Shown here: positions 36,011 through 47,694 of the stretch, piece by piece
Numbering within the stretch: position 1 is the first letter of the stretch
How the letters are laid out: each line of letters starts with the position of its first letter
Assembly (NCBI RefSeq): GCF_004193775.1
Contig: NC_041021.1
Coordinates: 9,094,889 to 9,158,888, forward strand
Direction of reading: 5' to 3'
Length of the DNA: 64,000 nucleotides
From: Glycine soja
Taxonomy: Eukaryota; Streptophyta; Magnoliopsida; Fabales; Fabaceae
The notes under the pieces: model-generated
The model's database searches: none
The model's input: only the letters and a program-made list of their open reading frames with translations
What the model was told of the DNA's origin: nothing
Translations under genes and position numbers: made by a program

Positions 36011-37266
36011 TGTCGCAACCAACCCTTCGGCGGGAGGGTGATGCGAGACTCACGGGTGTGTCTTCCAAGGAAGAAAAAACGTGTGGAGTCGCCATCAACG
36101 TTTATTTGAGGAAAATGTTAGAAAAACCAAAAGTGGGTCTACGAATTTTAAGAACAAAGGTTCAGGAGTTGTTTACGTGCGGGGAAGGTATTAGTACCCC
36201 ACACGTCTATCACAAGGGACGGCAGCCTTTAATCAAATATGCCAAATCATGACTTCAAATTTTATTTTATTTTCCCTTTTTACGTTTTTCATCTTTTTGG
36301 GGTCGACAAGAGTAGGGCTCTTGCTCCTACGTATCCTCAATTGCGATGAGGAACTCAGACCTACGTAGTTCTTTAAAAGCAAGAAGTTATGCGGAGTGTT
36401 GATTTTAGACTTTTAAATGGTTAGTTTTAACCGATAAAAGTAAAAAAAGACCGTTAAGGCATTGGACCTTTGGACGGATTCAAGCGATTTTCTTGTGGAC
36501 AAAAGCTTGATTATGAGTTGATTTTAGCTTTGGTTTCACTTGGTTATTTTCCAACTCATTAAAAGAGGACTTACGAAGCAAGTGACCGGTTGAAACATAT
36601 TTTTTCAATGACTAACCGATGTTACAACACAAATGATCGGTTGGAATTCATTTTAACAGTGATTAAATGAGATTATGACACAATTAATTGGTCAAAACTC
36701 GCTTTAAACAAAGAAAAAGATCACCGATGGTAGAAGAATGAAGATGAAGACATGTAAAGAAAGGATGGACCCCTAAGGGTGCATAGAATGAATTCAAAGC
36801 CTGAAAAATAGAAACTAACCGGTCGAAGAATGAAGAACGATGAAGAACAGACGAAGAACGATCACAAAATCGATCACGGAAACATTACGGAAACGTTACG
36901 AAAGCGCCTCGGCCTTGATTTTCCTTCTTCTCACTAATTTCTCTCAAATCCTCTTGATTTTAGATGCTGAACCCTTCCTTCAGGCCCCCTCACGCCTATT
37001 TATAGGAAATGAGGGATGGAGGTTGCACAGCAGTTCGCCCAGGCGAACTGGTTACTTCATCCCTAAGCTTTCTAGTGGGCATGAGGGCTGAAAAATGTCC
37101 CAAAAGTGACTATTTTGCCCTTCTTTTGAATATTTTGCACATTTTCTTCTGAAACGTCACAAAACCCTACGGATTGTGCGACAATTAGTGTTAAGCAGCT
37201 CAATTTAGCCGGCAAGAATCCAAATGTTGGCAAACGATCGTCCCCAAACGAAATTAGGGTATGACA
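36011..37266 (-). repeat. 5' LTR of the Ogre-like element
   Basis: Plus-strand ends TGTCGCAACC and TATGACA, 1256 bp. It aligns through its length with 16542-17897 and 7834-9111. It includes CTATTTATAGGAAATGAGG, a TATA-like box on the minus strand near 36997-37005. Confidence 0.92.
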
Positions 37267-37271
37267 AAACT

Positions 37272-38190
37272 CAAGGAAGATAGCTTAGTACACAAATTTA
37301 GAACATGACAAAAAGCACAAAAATTTCAAAATAACATGTTAAAGGAAGTTTAACAATAAGCATATGGTTCAAGAATTAGAGAGATCCCCCTTACCTCTTG
37401 ATGAACTCACAAAATCTTGAAGGAAGAATGAAGAATGTTCAATTGTCAAGGTTTCCCTTCATAAGTAAAACAAAATGACAATTTCAAGTTATTAGAGAAA
37501 CTAGAACAAGAGAATAAAGAGGAATCAAGTTTAGGATGAAGAATGGAACTCCTTTACCTAAGCTTGATGGATCAATGGCTTAAGAATACAAGGAACAAAC
37601 TAGGAAGAATAAGAAACAAAACTGAACTCTCCTACCTCAAGGTAGAACTCGTGCAAAAATGGTGAATGAAGGGTTTAATCTTTTTCTTTCTCACAATGAC
37701 GAAGAAGATAAGGCATAGGCTTCAAGGTGACAAGGCTTTTTGACACTTCATGCCACTTTGAACGTGCCACAAATGGGTAGTTTTTCTTTTTGCAAAACTA
37801 CCAAAAATGGAAGGGATAGAATTTGCCAAAAATGAGTATTTTCGTTTTTTACCAAAACTAATCAGTCTTATCTTAATCGCCTAGATTATTGCGCTAATCT
37901 TCCTAGGAATATATGTACTAAGAGTGAGCTTCACACAAAGAACACTCTCACACAGAATTAAATTACATTGGTCGCTCAGTGCACAGTGCAATTTCGCTAC
38001 AAATGAAATTTTTGTTCAAACAGTTTCCAAATTTCTGCCAACTAAATAAAAAAATTATTTGTGCCAAAAAAAATAAATATAAATAACATTACACTTATAC
38101 AATTAACATTATATGGAGGATAAGTTAAATCAGACAAGCATATAATAAAATTACATAGTGCAAAATTTCCACTACCTAGTCCTTAACAAT
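37272..38190. other. AT-rich spacer, no gene recognised
   Basis: Repeated GAAGGAAGAATGAAGAATG-like words but no LTR ends, TSD or coding motif that I can defend. Confidence 0.4.
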
Positions 38191-39141
38191 GTAATTTTAC
38201 ACGTGTAAAAAATAAGTTGAGAAGGAAATTTTAGGGTGTTACATTACCTGCACAAAAGTCCATAAAAAATTACCGACAAACAATAAATTATGTTTGAAAC
38301 TGTTACATATGAAAACTTTTGCTGACGGGTTTTTGTCCGTTAGAAAAACTTCAAGATTGACACGTTTTGAGCATTGCCATAATAATTAAAACCTAAAAAA
38401 TTGATTTAATAACACTTTATTGATACCAAATTAAAACCTAAAATCATACCATAAAAATAATTTTACTCTAACATAAGATCATTTTCATTAACTTCATCAT
38501 TTGGATTATCCTCACGTAGCAATTCATCATCTACAGCATCCCTTAACAATGATAGTTCATCAATGTCCCTAAAAAATTGTTTGAAGTTTTGATCTGGAAA
38601 TGATCTTCATAAACTTCAGTATCTCCTTGTTCTCCCATATCATACAAGTCTTTTGGCTTCAAATGGACAACAACATTCCAATCTTTATTCACCTCATCAT
38701 TCACATAATAGACCATTTCAGTTGGCGAAACTTCAATGTATGGATCATGTTCTTCATGATCACCGACGTGAATCAATCGTGAAAAATTAATTTAAGACAA
38801 ATGCCATGCATCCTTTGTTAAGCCCCCTAACTCTAGTGGTGTCAGCCCATTTACATTTGAATAGAGTAATCTTAAAAGGACCATAATAGTTAAGCTTAAT
38901 GGTATCTTCTAAGTTTTCATAATATGACAAATTTGCTTCTTTAATATTTCCATTAACACTAATAGCAACACAAGATGCTACAAAAGTTAGAAAAACTCCA
39001 CCATCTTGGGTTTTCAATCCATGCTCTTGAGTTACAGTTCAAAATTTGAACCCATTTACATTGAAGGTAGGAAATCTTCTAGCATGTGATGTTGGACCTT
39101 AAGCTAGATGCTTAAGATCACTCGACATTGTACTCAAAATG
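38191..39141 (-). pseudogene. CACTA transposon relic with DUF4216-type C-terminus
   Basis: The minus strand from about 39136 reads GPTSHARRFPTFNVNGFKF, a stop, then HGLKTQDGGVFLTFVASCVA, KLNYYGPFKITLFKCKWADT, and after a stop/shift MIHVGDHEEHDPYIEVSPTE, VYYVNDEVNKDWNVVVHLKP and KDLYDMGEQ. This is the DUF4216 block that follows the TNP2 transposase in plant CACTA elements. The TNP2 part is not present upstream because a solo LTR sits there. 38250-38400 has CACTA-like subterminal words (GCTGACGGGTTTTTGTCCG, TTACCGACAAACAATAA). Several stops: dead. Confidence 0.85.
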
Positions 39142-40106
39142 TGATGCAATCCTACCCCCCCAATGGCATTGGATAGAAGACTCCAAGAAGATTGGGCCAG
39201 AGATGCAAGAGAAGGTCCTAGGGTTCTTATGAACCTTAGGGTAGATTTTAGGCCCATGGGCTAAGTATGAGCTCACTTATCTACGTACATATTAGATTAA
39301 GGTTTCATTATTTTTGGGCCTTGTATTTAGGGCTCCATAATGTAGGTAGGGTACCCTAGAAATGTAGGATTTTTCAGCCCTTGTATTTTAGGGCACATAG
39401 ACTAGTTTTTGTATTAGTGGTAGTTTTGTAATTTCACATGCGTTAAGTGAATATTTGATGTGGGTGTTGGGAAATAAATTTAATTGACTTGGGAGAAGCC
39501 CAATCCAATTAAATTTTAAAGAGAGAGGTGAGCATTTTCTTGCTACACCCCATTGTCACATCATATAGTTATACTTTGTGCATGTCCTTCATACTTTACA
39601 TGCCTCATGACACCTAAGTACACTTAGTGGAGAATCTTGGACTTGATCTTGGATTAGTGGACTGAACCATAGCTAAAATTCACTAATCATAATTAGTAAA
39701 ATTTTGGCTCCACAAATTCAATTTCAAATTCAAGTGAAATTTGAATAGAAATTCAAATTTCCCTTCAATTTTGTGTGACGCTTAGGCTATAAATAGAGGC
39801 CATGTGTGTGCATTTTTTTCAACTTTGATCATTTGAGAATTACACTTCAAATTTCATACCTCATTTGAGGCACAAAATTTTGTGCTCCTTCTCTACTTCT
39901 CCCTCCCCTCATCTTCTCCTCCTTCAAGCTCTTATCCATGACTTCCTACAATTGTGAGCTTGTGCTTGACTCATCTTCTCTTTGAAGTGGCATCTCCAAT
40001 CATCTTTCTTCCTTCTCCATTCTGCTGCCATTGAACTTCAAGAATCAAAAGACTCCATTGATGAAGAAGATCCCAGGCCTACATCCTCCACATGGGAGCT
40101 ACATCA
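39142..40106 (+). repeat. Solo LTR, Tekay/Del-like gypsy family, plus orientation
   Basis: Starts TGATGCAATCCTACC and ends GGAGCTACATCA. A perfect 5-bp TSD AAATG (39137-39141 and 40107-40111). TATAAATA lies at 39788-39795. It is the reverse-oriented sister of 2460-3431 and of the pair at 23422/28891. No internal sequence remains. Confidence 0.95.
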
Positions 40107-40139
40107 AAATGTCTGGGTTCTTATAATCTAAAATAAAAA

Positions 40140-41253
40140 TGAATGATTTAATATATGACCTAGAGTTGGGTGTGTCCCTATTATCAAAGGATGTTGTGTT
40201 TTCTGAGGGTGAATTTCCTTATTTGAACATTGAGTTAGGAGTCATATGTCTACACATGATAATTTTGGATTAAGTAATTTGATAGGTTGAAGTGCTATAC
40301 ATGAGGATGAGGTGGATAATGAAAGGCATAATCACCTCCAATCACCAATTGCTTGGCAGTAAGGTATCCTTGGGGGAGATTGAAGTTATTAGTATAAAAG
40401 ACATTGCACCAAAGGTTATGAGATGTGATGATGCTAACATAAGAAGGTCCATAAAATGTTGCGAATGAGAAACTTTTGCGTTAGGGCATGTAACCAAAAT
40501 GCCATCCACTCACTTGTGAGGTTTTGTGACAAACATTATCTTTAAATTGAGTCCTTCTACGAGTTCATCTACTCCATCCTTAGGTATGCCCTTTCCTATA
40601 GCACATTATGTGGATTGTAATAATTTTTCTATACAATATGGATATTTTTTGGCAGCGAATACTGCAATAGTTGAACCTCAAACCTTTGATGAAGGTATGA
40701 AGGATGAAAGGTACAGACATGCATGAAACACTAAATACAGCACATTGGAAAAGAATGGTACTTGGACCATGGAATCACTTCCTCCAATAAAGAAGGCTAT
40801 TGGGTGCAAGTGGGTCTACAAAATTAAATATCATTCTAATGGTTGTATTGAGCGGTTCAAACCCAGGCCTGTGATTTTTGGAAATAATCACTTTGAAGGA
40901 ATTGGTTATCATGAAACATTTTCTCCAGTAGTAAAAATGGTGACTTTACGTACTTTGCTTGCTGTTACAACTACTAAAAAATGGGAACTCCATCAAATGA
41001 ACTTTTATTATGCTTTCTTACACAATGATCTAAAGGAGGAATGCATATAAAGATACATATGGGATTTCATTCTCCTATTCCTAGTAATGTTTGTCATATC
41101 CATAAGTTATCATATGGGTTAAAATAAGCACCATGATTTTGGTTTGCTAAGTTGGTCAATGCTTTGAAATGGTACGGTTTCAATCAAACTTACTTTGATT
41201 ACTCTTTTTTTACTATCTAACAAGACACTATTCAACTTATTTATTGGTCTATG
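40140..41253 (+). pseudogene. Ty1/copia pol relic, part 1 (integrase tail and RT entry)
   Basis: The plus strand shows copia integrase/RT linker words near 40170-40230 (LLSKDVVFSEGEFPY). It then shows RT blocks at 40745-41050 (NGTWTMESLPP, IGCKWVYKIKYHSNGCIERFKP, FEGIGYHETFSPVVKMVTLRTLLAV, QMNFYYAFLHNDLKEE). Stops lie at 40724 and 41048, and the left end is truncated. The copia sequence halts at the second half of the LVYVDD motif, where the hAT-like element has inserted, and resumes at 41669. Confidence 0.82.
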
Positions 41254-41660
41254 TAGGGATGGATCCAGAAAATTCGTTTAATGGGGCAAGAAAACAATAT
41301 CTTTTTATGAGAAGAAAAATTTATAAATTCCTGATAAAAAATCCAAATTACTTACAATCTTTCAAAAATTACAATTAGGTCAAGGTGTGTGTTTCTCACC
41401 AACTTCATGTATGTGTTTAGTATTATATATAAGAGCAAACTGTAAAAATTATAAAGTTAAAACGGTAAAATTAGTACCAATTTATTATCTTTTTTATCTC
41501 TTAATTATAACTTTCTACATTCATTTTAAAAAAAGATTATTTATGGGGATAATACCTATTTTTGTATGGGGTAAAATCTTTTTTTTATCAAATACATATA
41601 AGAAATAAATATCTTGTGGGAGAAATTGCCCCCATAGATCATAACTAGCATCCATTCGTG
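41254..41660. mobile_element. hAT-like MITE, 407 bp, in the copia YVDD motif
   Basis: Flanked by a perfect 8-bp TSD GGTCTATG (41246-41253 and 41661-41668). The ends TAGGGATGGATCC and (reverse complement) CACGAATGGATGC are imperfect terminal inverted repeats. An 8-bp TSD and a (C/T)AGGG-type TIR point to the hAT superfamily. No transposase is encoded. Removing it and one TSD copy lines up the copia catalytic codons. Confidence 0.88.
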
Positions 41661-41668
41661 GGTCTATG

Positions 41669-42415
41669 TTGATGATCTTATTATTTCGGGTGGTAATGGA
41701 GTTGTCATTAAGACCTTTAAAACATATTTGAATGCATGCTTTCATATGAAAGATCAGGGAGCTCTAAAATATTTTTTGGGGATTGAGATAGCTTGAAGTC
41801 CTATTGGCATTTTCTTATGTCAAAGAAAATATGCATTGTACATCATTGATGAAGTGGGTTTGTTGGGAGCCAAACCCTTTGGTTTTCCATTAAATTAGAA
41901 CCATCACCTTCCCTTAGCTAATGTGAAGCCTCTTCTAGACCCAGGCATTATCGTTGGTTGGTTTGATGACTAATTTATATCTTTGTCATTAGGCCTGGAC
42001 TTTCCTATTGTGTGCATATGCTTGCACAATTCATCCAAGAACTCTAGCAATGGCATTGGGATGCTAGCCTTCTTGTTGTGTGCTATTTGAGAGGTAATCC
42101 AAGGCAAGGAATTTTGTTGTGTACTGACTGTGATTTGTTTTGTCCCTTGGCACAAACATCTTTTACCAATTGGTTTTTTTTTTTGCTAGGTAACTCCTAT
42201 TTATTGGAAAACTAAGAAACAACATACAATTTCTTGCTTGTTCTTCTACAAAGGCAAAGTATCGATCCATGGCCACAGCTACCTATGGGCTAAAATGGTT
42301 AAATGAATTAATATTGTGTTTTGGTGTTCATCATCCTCGACCTGTGAAAATAAGTTGCTTTGCATATAGCTGCCATTCTTTTCATGAGCGTACTAAACAC
42401 ATTGAACTTGACTGT
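41669..42415 (+). pseudogene. Ty1/copia pol relic, part 2 (RT palm/thumb and RNase H)
   Basis: Starts directly with the VDDLIISGG codons, then [45 protein letters not shown], and the RNase H words WKTKKQHTIS, ATATYGLKWLNELI and HIELDC. Many stops. It ends at a SINE target site (CATTGAACTTGACTGT, 42400-42415) and continues at 47727. Confidence 0.8.
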
Positions 42416-42508
42416 AGATATATAAGATTGATTGGATGGTTAAGAAAGAAGAGAATGGGGGAAGGTCACAGATTTGATCCCCCAACTAATAAAAATTAAC
42501 AAACTGAC

Positions 42509-42894
42509 TGTTACGAACAACAACCCTGAACCGCAAGCTTCAAGGCCCAATGAAGAAGGAAGCCCGAGAATGGCTTCAAGAAGGCCCAGGAGAGGGAGCA
42601 ACATCTCTAGTTACTTGAGGGATTACGAGCTTCAAGTCTGAAAAAGCTCTCGCAGGGTTTGCAGAAGCAAGGATGGCGCCTGGGTTATTCTAGAAGCTTA
42701 GGGGTACTTGTGTCATAAAGTTGTTAGGCCGTTAGGGTTGTTACACAACTAACTGAATGTATAAAAAGCTAGGAATGAGCTTATGAAAGCAGAATGAATA
42801 ATACGTATCTTCCTTTCCCTCAATCTCTTCCTCTCTCTCCCTTACTTCTTCTCCTTCGCGTAGCTAGGGCCATTCGTGGAAGTCACCGCTAACA
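42509..42894 (+). repeat. 5' LTR of the 42.5-kb gypsy element
   Basis: TGTTACGAAC ... CCGCTAACA, 386 bp. TATAAAAAG at 42760-42768 is the probable promoter, with a CT-rich leader after it (42815-42855). Confidence 0.95.
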
Positions 42895-42922
42895 TTGGTG
42901 CTTTCATTGAATCCTCTCTGCC

Positions 42923-44103
42923 ATGGCTGAAGCTACATGTTCGAAAACCAGCATGGAGCGCTGGGAAGACGCGTTCGCAAAGCTCTCTACGTCCATGACT
43001 TCGAAGTTCGATGAACTTCTCAGTCGCATGAACCAGTTAGAAACCTCTCACGCCAACTCCCACGCTCCTCCGTCATTTGTTGCTGCTTCAACGGCGGCCA
43101 CCTCCAACGCAGCCTATAGATTGAAGCTGGAGGTTCCGCGATTTGATGGAACAGATCCTGAAGGATGGATATTCAAGGTGACACAGTTCTTTGAGTTCAC
43201 GCGACGCCGGAGCATGATCGCCTGACGATAGCATCCTTCTATATGGAGGGCCCGGCTTTGGCATGGTTCCAATGGATGTATCGAAGTGGTCAGCTCTCCT
43301 CGTGGTCAGCCTTTCTTCATGCCATCCACGCCAGGTTCTCATCTTCAGCTTATGAAGATCCTACAGGAGTCTTGTGCAAGCTAACACAGAGATCCACGGT
43401 ATCGGCATACCTATCGGAATTTGAAGCTCTCGCTAACAGAGTTATCGGACTTCCTGCGCCGTTTGTCTTGAGTTGCTTTATATCTGGACTTAGCCCTACG
43501 ATTCGGAGGGACGTACAAGTGATGCAACCGCACTTAGTGACCCAGGCAGTTTCATTTGCACGTCTCCATGAAGAAAAGCTTCTCGACAGTCACCGTTAGG
43601 GGAGTAAACCTTCGTCCTCGACAACTCCGGGGACGAGTACCACGCGCCCTTCACCTTCCTTGAATGGACCTCCACAAGAATCACCACTACTGCCCTCTGC
43701 GAGCAGACCTCACGCCGCCACCATCCCTTTCAAAAGATTAACACCATCTGAGCTCGCCCTCCGTCGTGAACAAGGTTTATGTTTCAATTGCGACGAAAAA
43801 TATTCGAGAGGACATGAATGTGCATCCTCTTTATTCTTGTTTGTCATAGAAGAAGATGATGATAACCGTGATATGGATCCCGGACCATCTCTGTTACCTC
43901 CTTCCCCGCAGGAAACATCTCCGGCACAGATTAGTTTACATGCTTTATCAGGTCAAGGAGAACCGGAAACTTTGCGCCTCACCGGTCTGATCCATGATCA
44001 TCGCGTTCAAATTCTGATAGATGGAGGAAGTACACACAACTTCTTACAACAGGAGTTGGTGTCTTCTCTTCAATTACGGCCACATGAGACCTCCACGCTA
44101 TGA
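42923..44103 (+). pseudogene. Gypsy Gag and protease start
   Basis: ATG at 42923 opens MAEATCSKTSMERWEDAF, followed by LEVPRFDGTDPEGWIFKVTQFF. Near 43196-43200 one C is missing, so the frame breaks. The other frame carries on with the expected HATPEHDRLTIASFYMEGPA and FQWM. The rest of gag runs to a TAG at 43597 (LHEEKLLDSHR), then in the same frame to a zinc-knuckle-like CFNCDEKYSRGHEC and the protease active site QILIDGGSTHNF, ending at a TGA at 44101. Gag forms the particle and the DGGS motif is the protease Asp site. Confidence 0.9.
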
Positions 44104-46239
44104 GTCACAGTTGGTAATGGTGAAGAATTGCAGTGCAACCAAGTATGCACAAATATTTCTGTGAAAATACAGAAGCATGAGTTTCAGGTAGACTTCCATG
44201 TCCTGCCAATTCGAGGGGCCGATGTTGTACTGGGAGTCCAATGGCTCAAGGCGTTAGGACCAGTCCTCACGGACTACACTGCGCTTACAATGAAGTTCAT
44301 CTACAATGGGCAGTTGATTAAACTCGTAGGAGATCGTGACACGTCCCTATATATGATCTCACCCTCTTAGTTACGATGACTGGTTGACATAGGTAACACC
44401 AGCACCTTCTTTCTTATTAAGATGGAACCTCTCGTGGAGATGCCACTACCTATTACCCACCCGATACCAGCAATACAAAGACTCCTCACCAAACATTCCT
44501 TTCTCTTCCAACCATTATCAACCTTACCCCCGTCGAGACCAACAAACCACGCTATTACCCTTCTTCCTCACTCAGCTCCGGTTAACGTGAAACCCTATCA
44601 TTACCCACATTTTCAAAAGCAAGAAATAGAAACCCAGGTCGCAGCTATGCTCAGACAAGGCCATATACAACACAGTTCGAGCCCGTTTTCATCCCCAGTA
44701 CTATTGGTTAAGAAACATGATGGAACTTGGTGTTTCTGTGTGGATTACAGGGCGCTTAATGCGATCACAGTCCGTGATCGTTTCCCCATCCCGACGGTGG
44801 ATGAGCTTCTAGACGAGCTAGGCGGTGCTGTTTGGTTTTCGAAGCTCGACCTGATGCAAGGATATCATCAGATCCTTATGAGAGAGTCCAATATAAGCAA
44901 AACGGCGTTTCGCACACATCATGGGCATTACGAATTCCGCATAATGCTCTTCGGCCTTTGTAATGCACCATCATCGTTCCAAGCAACAATGAACAGGATG
45001 TTTCAGCCTCATTTATGAAAGTATATCATCGTCTTCTTCGATGATATACTGATCTACAGCCGCAGCTTGGATGAGCATCTAAACCACTTGGAAATCGCGT
45101 TTCAGGTATTGAAGAAAGGCAAGTTTACTCTTAAATTCACCAAGTGTTCATTTGCGCAGAAACAAATAGACTACTTGGGTCACGTCGTGTCCAGCGATGG
45201 CGTTCAACCTGTGCCTGAGAAGATACAAGTTATTCAAACATGGCCTCAACCACGGACAACGCGAGCTTTGCGTGGCTTCCTGGGGTTAGTAGGATTCTAT
45301 CGCAGGTTTATAAAGGGGTACGCGACGATAGCTAGCCCACTCTCTCAACTATTAACCAAGGCGGAGCTGGTATGGTCTCCGGAAGTAGAAAACGCGTTTC
45401 AGATGCTTAAGAATGCAGTCACGACAGCGCTGGTGCTTGCTCTCCCAGACTTCACTAAGCCCTTTACGATGGAAACAGATGCTTCAGGCTTAGGAATGGG
45501 CGATGTGCTCTCGCAGGAAGGGCACCCAATTTCCTTCTTCAGCAAACAATTCTGCCCAAAGTTGCTGAGATCTTCCACCTACGTCTGGGAACTAGCCGCC
45601 ATCACCACTGCAGTTAAGAAATGGCGGCAGTATCTACTGGGCCATCATTTCGTAATACTAACCGACCATAGGAGCCTGAAGGAACTAATGAATCAAGCCG
45701 TTCAGACCCCGGAACAACACAAGTATCTAGCACGACTACTAGGCTTTGATTATGTTATTCAATATAGAGTAGGCAAGAGCAACGTGGTTGCAGACGCGCT
45801 ATCTCGGTCAGGAGGATCAACATCTGCTTCACTCTTCATTATCTCGGTGCCCCACTTCGTTTTTCTTGAAGACTTGCGAAGGGAGTTGCAGACAAACCAA
45901 GATTTTATTACATTAAGAGAGAAGATACTCACCGAGGCTCAAGCATATCCTGATCATTCACTAGCTCAGCACCTCATTCTCTATCGTGGTCGCATATGGC
46001 TACCACCAAGTTGTTCCTTTATTAAGATCCTACTCTCAGAATTCCATCAATCTCCAACAGGGGGACACATGGGTTTCCGCAAAACCCTAAACCGAGTAGC
46101 TGAGAACTTCACGTTGGATACGACGGCAAGTGACACGCGTAACTTCGTTGCCAACTGCTTGGAGTGTCAACTTGTGAAGTACGAGCCAGTGAAACCCAAG
46201 GGCCTGCTATGCCCTCTACCAGTGTCGTCGCAGCCATAG
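44104..46239 (+). pseudogene. Gypsy protease end, reverse transcriptase and RNase H
   Basis: Same frame as gag after its shift. Protease strand GADVVLGVQWLKALGP at about 44216-44263. Stops at 44368 and 44377. RT at 44422-45100: [65 protein letters not shown], then a TGA at 45016 followed at 45034 by the catalytic FFDD. Thumb: YLGHVVSSDGV, LRGFLGLVGFYRRFIKGYA. RNase H: METDASGLGMG, ELAAITTAVKKWRQYLLG, ILTDHRSLKEL, VVADALSR. Integrase zinc finger: HQSPTGGHMGFRKT...C..C. TAG at 46237, where the related copy at 50.7 kb has Trp. Confidence 0.93.
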
Positions 46240-47418
46240 GAGGACCTTTCGATGGATTTCATCGTAGGACTCCCTGCGTATCAGGGTAACATATGCATCC
46301 TGATTATTGTGGATCGTTTTTCCAAGGGTGTGCATCTGGGCATGCTTCCCCCGCACCACACGTCGCAGACCGTAGCTCAGTTGTTCATGGAGATGGTGGG
46401 CAAGTTACATGGCATGCCTCGAAGCATAACGTCTGATCGCGATCCGCTTTTCATGAGCAAATTCTGGCAATCGTTGTTCTCCCTGAGTGGTACAAAACTC
46501 AGAATAAGTTCTGCGTATCATCCTCAAACGGATGGGCAGACTGAAGTCGCGAATCGAGTTGTGGAGCAATACTTGCGAGCGTTCGTGCATCGAAGACCTA
46601 GTACATGGGGGCACTTCCTGTTGTGGGCTGAGTGGTCGTATAATACGTCGACCCACTCGGCCACGAGACTGACACCCTTCAAGGTTACGTTTGGCCGCAA
46701 ACCTCCAAACTTTCCACAGTACTTGATGGGCACCTCTACAGTGGCAACAGTGGACGAATTGCTCAGTCAGAGGGAGGACATGTTCACCCTACTTCGACGA
46801 AAACTGCAGAAAGCTCGGACTCGCATGAAAGAAATCGCAGATGGGCATCGCAGAGACCATGAGTTTCAGGTGAACAAGTGGGTTCTGGTCAAGCTGAGAC
46901 CATATCGGCAAACCACGGTGGCAGGTGCGGATCAATCAAAGCTTTTGAGGTGTTTCTATGGACCCTTTAGAATCATCGAGAGGATGGGTCCCGTAGCTTA
47001 CAAGCTTGAACTCGCGGAGCATTTGCGCATTCATCCCGTGTTTCATTGTTCCCTCCTGAAACCTTTCGTGGGCTCGCCCAATCCAATAGCAGTTGAGAAC
47101 CTTCCTTCCGGGGCTATGGATAATCAGCCTATCGCCACACCATTAGCTATTCTGGGTCAGAAGACAGTTCCGACGGACTAGGGGTCCAAACAAATGGTTC
47201 TGGTGCAGTGGCAGGGCCTGCACCCGGATGAAACGTCGTGGGAAGACTGGGCATGTCTTAAGGAGCTGCATCACCTTGAGGACAAGGTGTTGTTTGAAGA
47301 CCACGGGAATGTTACGAACAACAACCCTGAACCGCAAGCTTCAAGGCCCAATGAAGAAGGAAGCCCGAGAATGGCTTCAGGAAGGCCCAGGAGGGGAGCA
47401 ACATCCCTAGTTACTTGA
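46240..47418 (+). pseudogene. Gypsy integrase with chromodomain-like tail, ending inside the 3' LTR
   Basis: From 46252 the catalytic core has Asp in DFIVGLPAYQ, Asp in ITSDRDPLFMSKFW and Glu in HPQTDGQTEVANRVVEQYL. The C-terminal domain follows (KWVLVKLRPYRQ, RCFYGPFRIIERMGPVAYKL, HPVFHCSLLKPF). After a TAG at 47179 the same frame continues MVLVQWQGLHPDETSWEDW, a chromodomain-like block known to guide such integrases to chromatin. The frame then crosses the LTR border at 47310 and stops at 47416. About 36 codons are LTR-encoded. Confidence 0.9.
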
Positions 47419-47694
47419 GGGATTACGAGCTTCAAGTCTGAAAAAGCTCTCGCAGGGTTTGCAGAAGCAAGGATGGCGCCTGGGTTATTCTAGAAGCTTA
47501 GGGGTACTTGTGTAATAAAGCTGTTAGGCCGTTAGGGTTGTTACGCAACTAACTGAATGTATAAAAAGCTAGGAACGAGCTTATGAAAGCAGAATGAATA
47601 ATACGTATCTTCCTTTCCCTCAATCTCTTCCTCTCTCTCCCTTACTTCTTCTCCTTCGCATAGCTAGGGCCATTCGTGGAAGCCACCGCTAACA
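47310..47694 (+). repeat. 3' LTR of the 42.5-kb gypsy element
   Basis: TGTTACGAAC ... CCGCTAACA, 385 bp, followed by TSD CTGAC. The purine-rich GAAGACCACGGGAA just before it is the likely polypurine tract. Confidence 0.95.

Larger units (their letters stand above)
16542..37266 (-). mobile_element. Ogre-like (Tat clade) Ty3/gypsy element, about 14 kb, split by a nested element
   Basis: Minus-strand order: 5' LTR 36011-37266, PBS 35991-36008, ORF1 35001-34411, gag to about 32300, protease about 32050-31070, RT start 30889-30285, RNase H 30284-29928, [nested Tekay-like element 29862-23422], integrase 23421-22208, long 3' untranslated region with tandem repeats, polypurine tract just after 17897, 3' LTR 16542-17897. 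Three features identify Ogre: a PBS matching tRNA-Arg, an extra ORF before gag, and an RNase H of the RVT_3 (archaeal-type) class. Flanks AAAAA and AAACT do not give a clear TSD. Every coding block has lesions, so it is dead. Confidence 0.88.
42509..47694 (+). mobile_element. Chromovirus-like Ty3/gypsy element with both LTRs
   Basis: LTRs 42509-42894 and 47310-47694, and a perfect 5-bp TSD CTGAC (42504-42508 and 47695-47699). By eye the LTRs differ at about 8 bases and one 1-base indel in 386, roughly 2%. Internal order is gag, protease, RT, RNase H, integrase and a chromodomain-like tail, a complete gypsy layout in 5.2 kb. One frameshift in gag and seven in-frame stops kill it. The sequence after the 5' LTR (TTGGTGCTTTCATTG) is the presumed primer site; I cannot name its tRNA. 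Confidence 0.94.

Noticed and set aside
16537..37271. A 5-bp TSD for the Ogre element
   Set aside because: The flanks are AAAAA and AAACT. The partial match in A-rich DNA is not evidence, so the LTR pairing rests on internal structure instead.
46405..46733. Minus-strand frames opposite the gypsy integrase
   Set aside because: They are antisense to clearly conserved integrase codons, with no motif of their own.
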